A stretch of 64,000 nt of DNA from Combretum micranthum (GCA_024138025.1 JAMXBD010000024.1:2356001-2420000); one strand, 5' to 3'; positions 50,398 through 61,743 are shown, counted from the first letter of the stretch. Notes: generated by a model not told the origin, from the sequence alone. Numbers and translations are program-made.

Positions 50398-53300
50398 AAT
50401 ATGCATAGTAATATATATGAAAGTTTGATTAGGAACAATAAATAAAAATAATATAACAACAACAATAATTTTATTTGAACATTATTAAACAAGATATTAA
50501 CATATTGTTGTTTTCATAAAAACCCATAGGTTTAGAAAACACATACTATGGTCATATTATGTTTATAAACCCCTAATTTTTAAGGTAAATTTCAAGCTTT
50601 GACCTAAACCGGAAAGTCAACCGGAAACCCTAGGTCAACAAATTCCCAAGAAACCCTAGCAGTTTAGATCCGGAAACCTTGTGTTCTTAAACCAAGAAGT
50701 CAAAATATAAGTGAAGAGTGTAGAATGGTTCGTAATAATATTAGGATGTTTAAAAATAGCATACTAGTAAATTTTCGACCTATTTCAAACCCGATCGGAT
50801 ACAAACTTTGAAAAGCGCGTCTCAGGGCTCAAGATATTAAAAATATGTCATTAGTACCGTTAGATTCATAATTTCATAAGATTTTCAAATATATCAATTA
50901 TAAAATTTTTGGATTATAAAGTTACAGTTATAGCTTTTTTATCGTATTTTCTTTACTACCGGTACTTTAATTGTTTAATCTACTTTTTGATTTCTAATCA
51001 ACTATTCATCAAGTACAACTACCTATACCCTATTCTTACATCCTTACAACCTATTCTTACAGTATGTCATCATTTTTCTTACATTTACTTTTCTAATACA
51101 ACTTTTACTACTTAAATTACTTAATTTAATTTTGAAACTTATATAACACAACACATATATAACTCTTTATCTCCTTTATGGAACCGGTGCCCCCCTCCCT
51201 CTATTCTCTCTCAATTTGTTTTATTTTCTTCATTTTATTTAACACACAAACCCTAATCCACTTTTTATATAAACTTTTTTATGCCTTCACCTTTTCATTT
51301 TCTTTCTTTCCTCATTTTCACTTTTAGAAAATTTTTGCAAAACTCTCTCTTCTCTCCTCTCTTTGTGTCGTGACCCCTTTCCCTCTATACACACATACAC
51401 ACACACTTTTATTTTTCTTCAAGTTTTCCTGCTCCACACATCCAATAGGTAATAGATATACACTTTACCATCTTAAAAACATGTAATGGCAAGATCATTC
51501 ATGTGTGGATCCACTAAAAAATCCCCATGAGCTTTAAGTTAGGGATGTGGAAACACTTGAACATGAGATGCTTGCCATCACAATGTTATAGATCTTGTTA
51601 TTTATGTTGTTTTGCTATTATTTTGCTTTATTATTAAGTTATGTTGTTATTATTAATGTTTTGTGCATTTATCCATCATTTAGCCATATCTACATAATGA
51701 TCATAGTGAATTTGCATTTATGACTAGTATAATAAACTATTTATAGTTGTTTTGAGTTCATAAATACCTTAGATTTTTGTTTTATGTACATAAAGGACTT
51801 GTAATAGCATGATAATAGTAGGAAAATGTTAGAAAGCTTAAGATCTATTTTGGTTTTAACAAAAATGGATTTTTAAAATTCGGATAAAAAAGGAACCCTA
51901 TTTAGAAAAGCTATCTTTCAACTTCAAAATGAGTATTTTGCATTAAAAATGGAAGGCTTAGGGAATGGGTATCATAAATAAGTGATCTTGATGATTAAAG
52001 GTTAGATCTACTAAGGAATATTTTCAAAACAAGAAAAAGTTTACAAAAGTTATGTTACCATTATGTTTCAATCCCAACAACCAACTTAAATTTCGTAATA
52101 GGGAAGGTTTGATATGTGAACACTTATTTTTCAACCTCAAAACAAGATTTTTATTAAAGAAATGGAAGGCTTAAGGAGTAGCTTTGATTAGGAGTTAGTT
52201 TTAGAAAGATTAAATGAGTTTTAAAAAGAAACAATCTTGAATAGAAATTTCAAAATTTGGATTTGAAAATGACATCTATTTAAACACCTATTTCCAAATG
52301 CCAAAATGAGGATTTTAATAGAAAAATAGAAGTCCTAGGTAGTACATGTAATAAAGGCCTAATTGTGATAAGGATAAATAGATTTTATCAAAGTATAATA
52401 CTAAAGCAAGGAAATGTTTCAAAGTATAAATTAAACAATGTTTTCATTCTTTAAAAATTTTGTAAAATTCTTAACGAGGTGAATCACCTATGAAAACATC
52501 TATTTTCCAACTCCAAAATGAAAAATTTTATTAAAATAATGAAGGTGTTAGGCATAGAGGTCATTAAGGTTGAATTTTGATAAAAGCAAATATAATTTTG
52601 CAAGAAATAAAGCTAATTTTCTTAAGTCTAGAGATTTCAAAAGTTTTGCAAAACAAAAGTTTTTTAGAAGAATTTTTGATATTATCTCATTAAGATATAC
52701 ATATAGATAGCTCATCTAATGACATTCATGATAATAACTTATAGGAATTGCATGTACTCATAATGCACTTGGTAGAAACAAAGCTAGGAAAATATTGTAT
52801 TACACATCCCATAGAGTATTATCTAAGTACATGAAGAGATAGGTTGACCCATATCCATGAATCATGTATGATAATGAGTTATCTATGTATATAAAAGAGT
52901 CTTTCAAGATATAATGATAGCTAAGTATCTGTCAAAGCTTGGGAATGATGCTTGCATTATATTTACAAATTGATTGTGGGTTGGGAATTTCGTATAGCAT
53001 TCTATACCCTACTATTCATGGACCAAACGACCTTATTTGATGGAAATAACATTGGAAATAGATAGCTCTTGTTGAATAGGTAGAAATTGGTATATAATAT
53101 GCGAAATTCCGAATTAAAATAACCAAGTTGTGGCCGTTTTAAGTTGGAATTTCCTCTTAGATGAACTTTGACGAACTTGTTAGAATAGAATTTATAAGTT
53201 CAATAAACTTCATAGAAATACTCATTGGAGTTATTTCTTTTGATTAGGAGACTTGGGAGATGGACTAAACCTTCCCTAGGACTATTATGATTAAGTGGAT

Positions 53301-54123
53301 TTTTCACGCCATGGCAAAGTGAGTTCACTATCTTTAATTATATGCTTATGATTAGGCTTGTAATGATAGTGGCATTAGATTTAGGGCAAGATAAAATTGG
53401 AATGTGCATATGAATTCTATTTGATTGAATCAATGATAAGAATATCGAAATGGAATGGTTGTAAATGTTTGTATGATTTAATATAGAATTGAAGTGTCTG
53501 TCATATCTATGATCGCCCATAAATCGTTAATTAATATGCCATGATCTTATAATAAAATTGACCATGCATACCATATGTTGAGTCATATTGCATTTGTTAT
53601 TATATCTTTGTGGGAAGAAGGCATAATAACTGGGCAACGAGGGGCTTGTAAACTCAAATGTTGGCGTAATGGCCGAAATTGAAATGGTAGTAGTGTAGGC
53701 ACTTGTATCAACTACAAAATTGTGAGTGGATGGGCACCTAAATCAGCCACAATGTAAATGAAAAAAATTAAAATCTATGGTTGTATGAGCCTGAAACACC
53801 TAACCTCGAATAGAGGGCGTAAATCCATTCAACATAGGACTCCCATAAAGTCTTATGTATTGTATGCTTACGTGCTTATGCATTTCATATGATTGATAAT
53901 ATAACTTGCTTACCCTATTGGATGATGAAGTATTTAATTTGAAAATGAAACTCACTAAACTCGTAAGCTTATACCCCTATAGTTTCCTGTTGCGGTATGA
54001 TTATTTATGACTATCCCCGAGAGACCACTCTCATTAGGTACAACTTTTGGAATTTAAGGAGCTTTTTGAAGAAGTCGGGACCTAGATGTTAGGCATAGAC
54101 TTTTAGATGAATCTCCTTAATCT

Positions 54124-54152
54124 TATATATATATAAATATATATATATATAT
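54124..54152. repeat. (AT)n microsatellite
   Basis: Imperfect AT run within copy D, just before the hairpin region of U5. Confidence 0.85.
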
Positions 54153-56792
54153 GTTGTTGTACGAGACTTTTGAGGACCTAAGGACTCTTAATATTTTAGC
54201 GGGGGTATGCCCCTTAGATCTTTGTAATAGATTAATCTTGATTATAACTGTTATGATTTATATTCTTATCGCTATGTATGTCTCCTTAAGCTAGTCGATT
54301 CAAAGTATAGCTCCCTGTATGTAAACCCCTGTTTTCTAAGCCTAAACCTTAAGCCGGAAAGTCTCGGAGACCTTAAGTCAACGGATCTTGAGTAAAACCC
54401 TACAGTTTAGATCCTGCAAACCCGAGTTCGTAAATCGAGGAGTCGAAAAATAATTAAAGTGTTTAGAATAGTCCGTAATAATATTTGATTTATTAAAAAT
54501 ATCAGATTGGTTTATTTTCGGCTTATTTCGAACCCGTTTGGATACTGCTTTGGAAAGCGTGTCCCGGGGCTCGGAAAATTAAAAATATATCTTTAATATT
54601 TTTAGACTCATTTTTATAAGGATTTCAAAAATATCAAGTTTATAATTTTTCGGATTTTAAAAATATCAGTTATAGCTCATATAAGCTTATTTTACTCTTA
54701 CCGGTAACTTAATTGTTAAATTTCTAAAAATAATTTAATTGATTATTTTATTTAAATCATAAAAATTCTGCCACTTAAATAAAAATATTTTTCTTAATTT
54801 ATTTTATATATTTTCTTATTCAAAAAGCCACTTTATCAACCCATATCTCAAGTACACATCATTATCATTACACATTATTATGTTTCTTTTGCTTTTTCTT
54901 ACACTCCTTTCCCAAAATGGCAGCTGACCATTCCCCAAAATTAGCCACTTTTCATTATTTTTAATTATTTATTTGATATTTTAAAGTCTTTTAGTTAGAA
55001 ATGGAAGCTACAAGTTACACTTTCAAAATACAATTTAAACTCAACTAAACCACCCCCTACACCACACTAAAATCACGCCAGCCCCCCCTTGTGCAGCTGC
55101 TGTTTTATTTTTTTTTTTATCAATTATTTAACACACTTTCCATTCTATTTAAACATCTCATTCCTTCTCTTTCCTTTACAAACCCTATATTTTCCTCTCT
55201 CTTTTTCCCTTTCTTTTCTCTTCTTCTTGCTTGTCTTCTTTAAACAAGCTGCCACCATTTCTTTCTTGCCCACATATTTTCTTGCAAATATTTGAGGTAA
55301 TCTTTCTCTTTTAGCTCTCATAAGATGTTCTAGGATGATATTATGGATGTTTCATGCATCAAAGGACATTCCACAAGCTTAAAAGCTATGGATGATGATG
55401 CCAAGAATTGAAACACTCCTCTAGATGATGATCTCTTTTGTTCTTAGTATTTTTGTTATATTGAAGGCTTGTTTATCTTCTTGTTTTTGTGATACTTGTA
55501 GATCTAGAGTTTTACCAAGCTTTAGTTATGTTTATGTGTAGATCTAGAAGTTTAAGGCCTACTACTAAGTTTTTCTTATTTTCATGGTTGTATTTTGAGT
55601 AGATCTTAGATTGAGTTGAATGAAAAAGTAAAATTCGTAACTTGTCAAGGCACCTTTTAAAAACCCCTTCCAAGTCTTAAAATGGAAGTTTTTGTTAAGA
55701 AAATGAAGGTTTGATGGATGTATATCATCAAGACTTCATCTTACAAGAATCAAAGTTGATTTTCAAAGTTTATTTTCAAAAACAAAAATTGTATTTTCGG
55801 ATCAAGACAAAGATCTAAAATAAAAACATGTTTTCCAACTCAAAAATGAGGATTTTATTCAAGAAATGAAGGGTTCTTAAGATATAATATGTAATGGGTT
55901 GTTTTTCATGAGTTTTGATGAATTTTCTCAAGAGATATGTTCAAAATAAATTTATGAAAATTCGGATCTAGACCAAGACCCATTTTTGGAACCCATCATT
56001 CAACTTTAAAATGAAGATTTAGACAAAAATATAAAGGGCTCTTGGTATAGATATCTTAAGGAATGAATTTTCATAAGTTTAAATGAGTTTTCCTAAAAGG
56101 TATTGCTTAAATCAAGTGTTTTGTAAAAGACAAAATTTAGGTCTTGTCTTCATTGTAAACTTCAAAGAGGAAATTCGTAATTATGGGGAGACCAATTTTT
56201 AAAACCTTCTTTTAGATCTCAAAACAAGTATTTTATATTGAAAATGGAATGCTTTGATGATATATAATATAGGAAAATTATTTTCATTGAACTAAGTAAG
56301 TTTTAGTAAAGGAATTACTCAAAACAAGACAATGAGTTTCAACTTGTAAATTTCGGTTTTATGAAAATGGATTCTTAGAAGTTTCATTTGAACTTTATGT
56401 TTGGATTAGATAAGTGTGTAATCTCTTAATTTTGTTTTGAGAATCTCCTTGCAAGTTTAGGACTAAAATAAGTTGGTCTAAGTAGTTAAATAGAGTAGAT
56501 ATGGCAATTTTTCACAAAGGCTCAAATCTTGGATTTTCGCAACCCTACTGTACAGTATGTTTCCGACCCTAAATGACCTTAAATGTTTGAATTAACTTTA
56601 GAAATAGATAGCTCTTTCGAAGTAGGTATAAATCGGTATATTATAAGCTAAATTCCGAGTTAAAATGAGTTAGATATGACCTTTTTAAGTTAAGGATTCA
56701 ACCTAGGGAAATTGACGAACTTAGTAAATAAAATTGTTAAGTTTAATAGAACTTCATAAGAGATACTCATTGAGGGTATTCCTTGTACTTAG

Positions 56793-56860
56793 GTGAATTG
56801 GAGGACGGGTTACCACTTCCCGAGGACTATTACGACTAGTGGATTTCACTACATGGACAA
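56793..56860 (+). other. Putative LTR mini-exon with acidic ORF (copy C)
   Basis: ACTTAG| acceptor and |GTGAGTTC donor enclose 68 nt. In phase 2 it encodes 14 residues, 6 of them Asp/Glu, ending P-L-P-E-D-Y-Y-D, stop TAG at 56837-56839. Most other copies keep this tail through third-base changes. No upstream ATG is visible in the leader exon, so whether it is ever translated is open. Confidence 0.45.
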
Positions 56861-57204
56861 GTGAGTTCATTTCTCAATTAATTATGCTCTTGGATGTGCT
56901 TGTAGTAGTAGTGGCATTAGACTTAGGAAAAGATAAAATTGTGTTGAATGGTGATCTAAACTTGCATGAATGAACGATAAGTATATCGAGGCAAGCTTTG
57001 TTGCAATAACCTTGTATGAGCTAGTATAGATTTGGAGTGTCTGAAATGTATGGTCACTTTTAAATTATCTAATTAATATACCATGATTATATGAATAAAT
57101 TGTACATGCATATCACGTAGTGAGTCACATATCATTGTCGAGTATGCCTTTGGTGGGACAAAGGTGTATTTGGGAGGCAGCGGGTCTTTAATGAAGGGGA
57201 CTAG

Positions 57205-57395
57205 GGTTGCATGACTTATGGACCACCCCATTCAAATAATGAAACTATGGTTGCATGACTTATGGACCAACATTAAAAATTGTGGTTGCATGTCTTATGG
57301 ACCACCCCACTTAAGATTGGGACTATGGTTGCATGTCTTATGGACCAACTTTGGAACTGTAGTTGCATGACTTATGAACTACCCCAAACCCCGAA
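57205..57395 (+). repeat. Five-unit minisatellite in LTR copy C
   Basis: Units starting GGTTGCATGACTTATGGACC occur at about 57205, 57249, 57283, 57328 and 57361. Spacing alternates between about 44 and 34 bp (a long unit with CCACCCCA, a short unit with CCAAC), so it is a higher-order repeat. Confidence 0.85.
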
Positions 57396-57757
57396 TGGAG
57401 GGCGTAAATCCATTCATATGACTACCGGAAAGTTATATGCTTGCTTGCTCATTTGCTTGTGCATTCATATGGTTGCTTAATTATAACTTGCTTGTATAGA
57501 TATTTTAGCTTGTCGAGTATGTTACTTGGAAAATGAATCTCACTAAGCAATTAGCTTATACCCCAATAGTTTTTGTTGCAGTGTTCCTATTTTTGGATGT
57601 TCCGAGAGGACACTTTGTGCAGGTTTATCACATTGGATTAAAGAGCTTTTGAGGAAGTCGGGACCTAGTATAGGCGTGGACTTCTAGGAAAATCTCTTTA
57701 ATGTAATTCAGATATATGTAATTGGAGCTAAACGATGTAGACTCCTATTATTTTGGC

Positions 57758-57771
57758 GGGGGTATGCCCCC
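57758..57771 (+). other. Perfect GC hairpin in LTR U5
   Basis: GGGGG-TATG-CCCCC, a 5-bp all-GC stem with a TATG loop in AT-rich DNA. Also present in copies D (54201-54213) and A (30273-30285, minus strand). Confidence 0.6.
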
Positions 57772-59054
57772 TTGGCTTTTGTAAAGTTTAACTATTTATC
57801 TTGTTGTGATTATATTCTTAATGCTATGTATGCTTTCTTAAGACTACTCGAATCAAAGTGTGATCCTAAAAGTTGTGTGAGTACACCTTACACTCGATAT
57901 GTAAACTTATGGGATGACTAAGGTTGTCATACTTAAGTTTAAATATCGGGTGTGGTAGGCTGTTACGTTTAGGGTACCCTTTGGGGCATGACACTATATG
58001 TTGAACGTGAGCCTTACCCCTAGTGTCTAAACTCATGGAGTGACTAAGGTTATCATACTTGAGTTTAAATATCGAGTGTGGCGGACTGTCGCATTTAGAG
58101 TATCCTAAGGCGTGACAATGTTAACATGAACATAAGGATTATTTTCATAAAGAAAGTTTACCTAAGGAAGAGGAATGGGTGGTGAAGGAAATAAATGTTG
58201 ATGTTGTTAGAAGATAGTGATGGTGTGGGAATATGAAGAAGTTAGGAATGAATTTTTGGAGAGTCGATTTGAGAGGAAAATTTCCAAGAGTTTGTTATGG
58301 TTTAAGAAATATGCGTAAAGTGTGAAGGAGGGTAAGGGTATTTATAGAGTTTTGGAGTAGAAATTAGATGTAATTAAAATAAATAAAAAAGAAAAGAAAT
58401 GAAGGGAAAGAGAGAGGGAAGTGGACGGCAAAGAGAGAGGGAAGAGAGGAGAGTGATTAAAAAATTAATTTTAGAAGCAAAGTGTAAGAGAAGTTTAGTA
58501 ATATGTGGTGTAGAATTTTTATGAGAAAAGATTGTAAGAAATAGGTATATACATTGTAAGAATATGTAGTAGAAAATGTATAGATAAATAAATAGTAATG
58601 AATAGTAGTAATAGTACTATGAATAGTAGAGTAGACAATTAAAATACCGGTAATAAAGAAAATACACGTGAATGGGCTATATCCGATATTCTTATGTACC
58701 AAAAAATTCTAAAACTAATATTTTTAAAATCTTTATATTTTTACGATTATAATGGTATTATTGGAATATTTTCACTATTTTACTTATCGGGACCATAATT
58801 TTAGAAATTGATCCCGTTTGGGTCCAAAACGAATTAAATTTTGGCGAATCTGATCTTTTTAAGCTTTCTTATATAATTTCGAACTATAACTTGAGATTAT
58901 CTTATATTTATAGTTTTTAGGTTTCATGCACGAGATTGCCAAATCTAGATTCACTAGACTTAACATAGAAGTAGGTTGACTTTAGGGTTTCGATTTGACT
59001 TCCGGTTTTTAGGATTTACTTATATTTATCGAAAAAATCAAAGGGCTTATAATT

Positions 59055-59328
59055 GTATCCTTGTATTTTCATGGGACAACCCTTCAATACTTCCCTTGTG
59101 GTCACCACACTACCCATAGGGGTCTTATGCAAAAGCTAGTCATAGTGGTGATTAATGGCAATCCGATTTTCTTGGCTAAACTAGCAGTGATAAATGAGTA
59201 CATCGCACCAGTGTCAAAAAGGGTAGAGGTGGTTTGGTCCCCTACTCGTATGGTTCTTGCATTCAAGATGCATGTGTGATACCCCTCAAATATAGGTTGT
59301 GGAACTCTAGTCATAGAGGCATCTTTTC
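59055..59328 (-). pseudogene. Ty3/gypsy protease fragment
   Basis: The minus strand reads VGDQTTSTLFDTGAMYSFIT, then ASLAKKIGLPL. LFDTGA is the retroviral-type aspartic protease active site followed by the S-F-I-S/T of gypsy elements. It would mature Gag-Pol. The frame is lost downstream of 59102 and the sequence is cut by LTR copy E at about 59052. A tandem duplication of TGTGGAACT(C/T)TAGTCATAG-type text (two 32-bp units, about 59299-59361) marks its upstream edge. Confidence 0.88.
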
Positions 59329-59361
59329 TGTGGAACTTTAGTCATAGAGGCATCTTTTCGG

Positions 59362-59690
59362 TGTAATGGCTTAGAGTTTATCAGAACTCCAAAGTTAAGC
59401 GTGCTCTGAGTAAAGCAATCCCAAGATAGGTGAACCCCTGGGAAGTGCTGGCACCAAAAGGATAAAACCATGCGCGTATGGCCAAAGCGAATAATATTTC
59501 GATAGGTAGAGTTCTGAGTTGTTACATAGTACCTCTGGTATCCTGATTATGCCTGAGGGTGTATTGGGAGGGCTAGTGTACTTGACATCACGATCCCTGC
59601 CCAGGGTCGCCTAAGGGCCTAAGGGCACCCCTTCCGCTGCAATGGAGCCTAAGGTGGCAGGTCGTGACAGCATGGGTTACTAATCTTATT
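59362..59690 (+). mobile_element. 5S-rRNA-bearing insertion, Cassandra-like
   Basis: 59380-59449 matches plant 5S rRNA: ATCAGAACTCC, AAGTTAAGCGTGCT, GATAGGTGA and CCCCTGGGAAGT in the right order, which covers the Pol III internal promoter region. The surrounding 165 bp has TGTAA...TTACA ends (59362, 59526), as in Cassandra TRIM LTRs that carry 5S sequence. A PBS-like CTCTGGTATCCTG follows at 59533. The far end (about 59690, GTCGTGACAG) and a target duplication are not certain. It interrupts gypsy gag-pol between zinc knuckle and protease. Confidence 0.6.
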
Positions 59691-59792
59691 GTTTTATGGT
59701 GTTTCCTACACATCTATCTTTATCGACCATACCTCATATCTATCGTTTTATGCTTAACGGATATAAGAAAAACAGATATTTAGGAATCAAGG

Positions 59793-61075
59793 CTAACCTG
59801 TAACTAGTCCACAATCATAATCTTTTTCATTGTTGAGTGCGACTAACTCCACTTTATCTTCTTTGTTCTCCTCACAGAGCCATTGTCCTTCAAGATTATA
59901 GATCCTTAGCCCATGCATGGATGATGCCGGGTGGCTTCCATTTCCACTTCCACTTTTCATTGAAGCAAGTCCTCCTAACTTTCCTGATGACCAAACCGGT
60001 ACTGACTTTCTTTCGAAACATTCATTGGTGAAATGACCTATCTGTTTGCAGATAAAGCAAGTTGTAGAAGCCTTCTTTGGGCAATTAGGGATCTTATGGT
60101 TGGGATCGCCAAAAAAGTAGCACTTGTTTTGCAGCAAAGGGCATCACTGATGTTTCCTTTAAAGCTACCAATAGGCTTAAACCTCTTGGAAGAGAAACTT
60201 GAGCTGGTTCTGTCTTGGAATTTCTTCTCAAAAACAAATACCTTTTTCTCTGGAGCTCTAGCCTTTTTTTCTTGCTTCTTCAATGATTCGTGCTCTTTCC
60301 ACCAACTTTCTAAAAGTCCGAATGTCAAACTCCTCCAATCTCATCCTTAAGTCTTCATCCAATCCATTTAGAAATACTTGCTGCTTTAATTCCTCACTAT
60401 ACTTGTAGGACTCAAGAGCATACTACAAAAGTTTATTAAACTCCATTTTCGTATTGTTCCACCATCCTTCCTTTCTAAGATATATGTAGGAAGTCGTCAC
60501 TGTATCTCACTCTTAAACTACCAAGAAAGTAATTCTCCAAAAACTCATTTTATGAACATATCCCAAGTGATAGTGGCGGCAACTCACGACTTTTTAACTC
60601 CCACTAATTTCTGGCATTGAACCTCAACATATATGTCCTGTAACTTAAACGGAGGTGGTGTGACACTTCATATGCTACAAAAGATCTCTCATTTATGGAA
60701 ACCAATCCTTGGCTTAGTCTGACTTTTCGAATGCTCCTTAAAGTAGAGATTGCTCTTAATGAAATTTGAGGTTGAAGTCGTATATGGTCAAGGTGGTGGT
60801 GATGGCGGCAAAGGCGCAGTGTGCGATTGAGAATCATGTGGTGCGAGTCCTTCTACAGATGCTTGTGGTGCTTGCTAAAGTGGTGCTTGCACTGGTGTTG
60901 GTGCCGATATGTTTATGTTTTGTTATTGCCAAGGCATTTAGAATCTGGGACAACTGGCTAAGTGGGGCCTGGAAATTTCCCTGTGGATTAGGGGGCGGAA
61001 TTGCTTGAGGCGCTTCTTGTTGATTTCCTTCATATGGTAGGTTATTTGATGCGCGTCGTTCCCTTGCGCATTCTC
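59793..61075 (-). pseudogene. Ty3/gypsy gag with zinc knuckles, broken
   Basis: The minus strand begins near 61075 (DLDENAQGNDAHQITYHM). A proline/glutamine-rich linker follows, then capsid words KYSEELKQQVFLNGLDEDLR and RLEEFDIRTFRKLVERARII (about 60420-60290). A basic region follows. The knuckles are CYFFGDPNHKIPNC (degenerate) and CFICKQIGHFTNEC (a complete CCHC). The tail has LRIYNLEGQWLCEENKEDK. Stops and frameshifts occur in the first half. Gag would coat and package RNA. It shares family and layout with the plus-strand gags at 12.6-14.7 kb. Confidence 0.88.
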
Positions 61076-61370
61076 GTCTAGGTCAGCTGTTTAAATTTTT
61101 AGTTACGTAAGTTTTAATGGTAATTATTAAGTCTTTTAAGTGTTGAAACATGGAAATTTCGAAAATTCCTACATGATAGAATATATCAAAATCACAAAAC
61201 AAGTTTAAGTAATCAAATCAGGAAATCGAAATTTTGCAAACTAGAAGTACTTCATAAATCGAAAAGATTCAAGGGTACAAGACTTGTACATAAGAGAAAT
61301 CAAGGTCAACAACAAAAGCTTACAATGGAAATTACAAAACATAACAAACATAAAACACCTTTCCAATAAC
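61076..61370 (-). other. Leader between gypsy LTR and gag
   Basis: About 300 bp of AT-rich untranslated leader. The bases next to the LTR end (minus strand TGTTATTGGAAAGG) resemble the tRNA-Met type PBS only weakly. Confidence 0.5.
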
Positions 61371-61743
61371 ATGTAAGGACCCGCTATTACCCCTAGTTGA
61401 AATAAGCAATAGCAGTTCCCTAACCGCATATAATCTGCAGAATTATATGCAAGGTTGTCTTAAAAGGATTGTTTGATGAATTATTCACCTAATCTTAAGG
61501 AATAAATCATTTTGAGAAATAATTACTTAGTAGCTTTTCAAAACATATTAACATATATACACACAACTTCAAACAAAGGCAGATTAAGCTAGATATATAC
61601 ATACATATATTACATCCACAGGCTTCTTACAGCCTTAAACAAAATAACAAAATATAAAGCTTAACAAAGCTTTACAAACATCCATTCTAACTAACTATCT
61701 AGTCTATTACAAAAAGAATGGTTCCGTCCAGTCCTGGTAAACT

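Larger units (their letters stand above)
54320..57993 (+). mobile_element. Solo large gypsy LTR (copy C), 3.67 kb
   Basis: Starts TGTAAACCCCTG, ends TTTGGGGCATGACA at 57993; flanks CTGTA (54315-54319) and CTATA (57994-57998), one mismatch. It has a pyrimidine-rich leader (about 55140-55295) ending TTTGAG|GTAATC. The mini-exon at 56793-56860 has an uninterrupted frame E-L-E-D-G-L-P-L-P-E-D-Y-Y-D-stop. ATGGACAA|GTGAGTTC, a five-unit minisatellite (57205-57395), a GTTGCAG acceptor near 57582 and a hairpin at 57758-57771 follow. The innermost element of the nest, hence the youngest there. Confidence 0.94.
50564..58117 (+). mobile_element. Solo large gypsy LTR (copy D), interrupted by copy C
   Basis: Segments 50564-54319 and 57999-58117, about 3.9 kb together. 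Perfect target duplication ATGTT at 50559-50563 and 58118-58122. The first bases read TATAAACCCC instead of TGTAAACCCC, a G-to-A change in the terminal TG. It carries a mini-exon at 53248-53318: the tail D-Y-Y-D-stop is kept but a TAG replaces the Glu codon just before it. It also has ATGGCAAA|GTGAGTTC and a GGGGG-TATG-CCCC hairpin at 54201-54213. Inserted into E. Confidence 0.93.
48941..59051 (-). mobile_element. Large gypsy LTR (copy E), interrupted by D and C
   Basis: Segments 48941-50558 and 58123-59051 join across copy D (target duplication ATGTT). E starts in the middle of the LTR (GTCACCTAAAC, the mini-exon acceptor region), so its sense 3' third is missing. The right segment holds the leader, the TATA box at 58346-58339 and the decayed U3 end (AGGGCTTATAA for GGGTTTACA). 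It abuts gypsy protease sequence at 59055. Confidence 0.82.

Noticed and set aside
59380..59449. Functional 5S rRNA gene
   Set aside because: The start and end of the 5S are missing, several internal bases differ, and it lies alone inside a retroelement, so it is called 5S-derived only.
60604..61008. Overlapping plus and minus open frames in the gypsy gag region
   Set aside because: They are antisense or shifted shadows of the proline/glutamine-rich gag linker.
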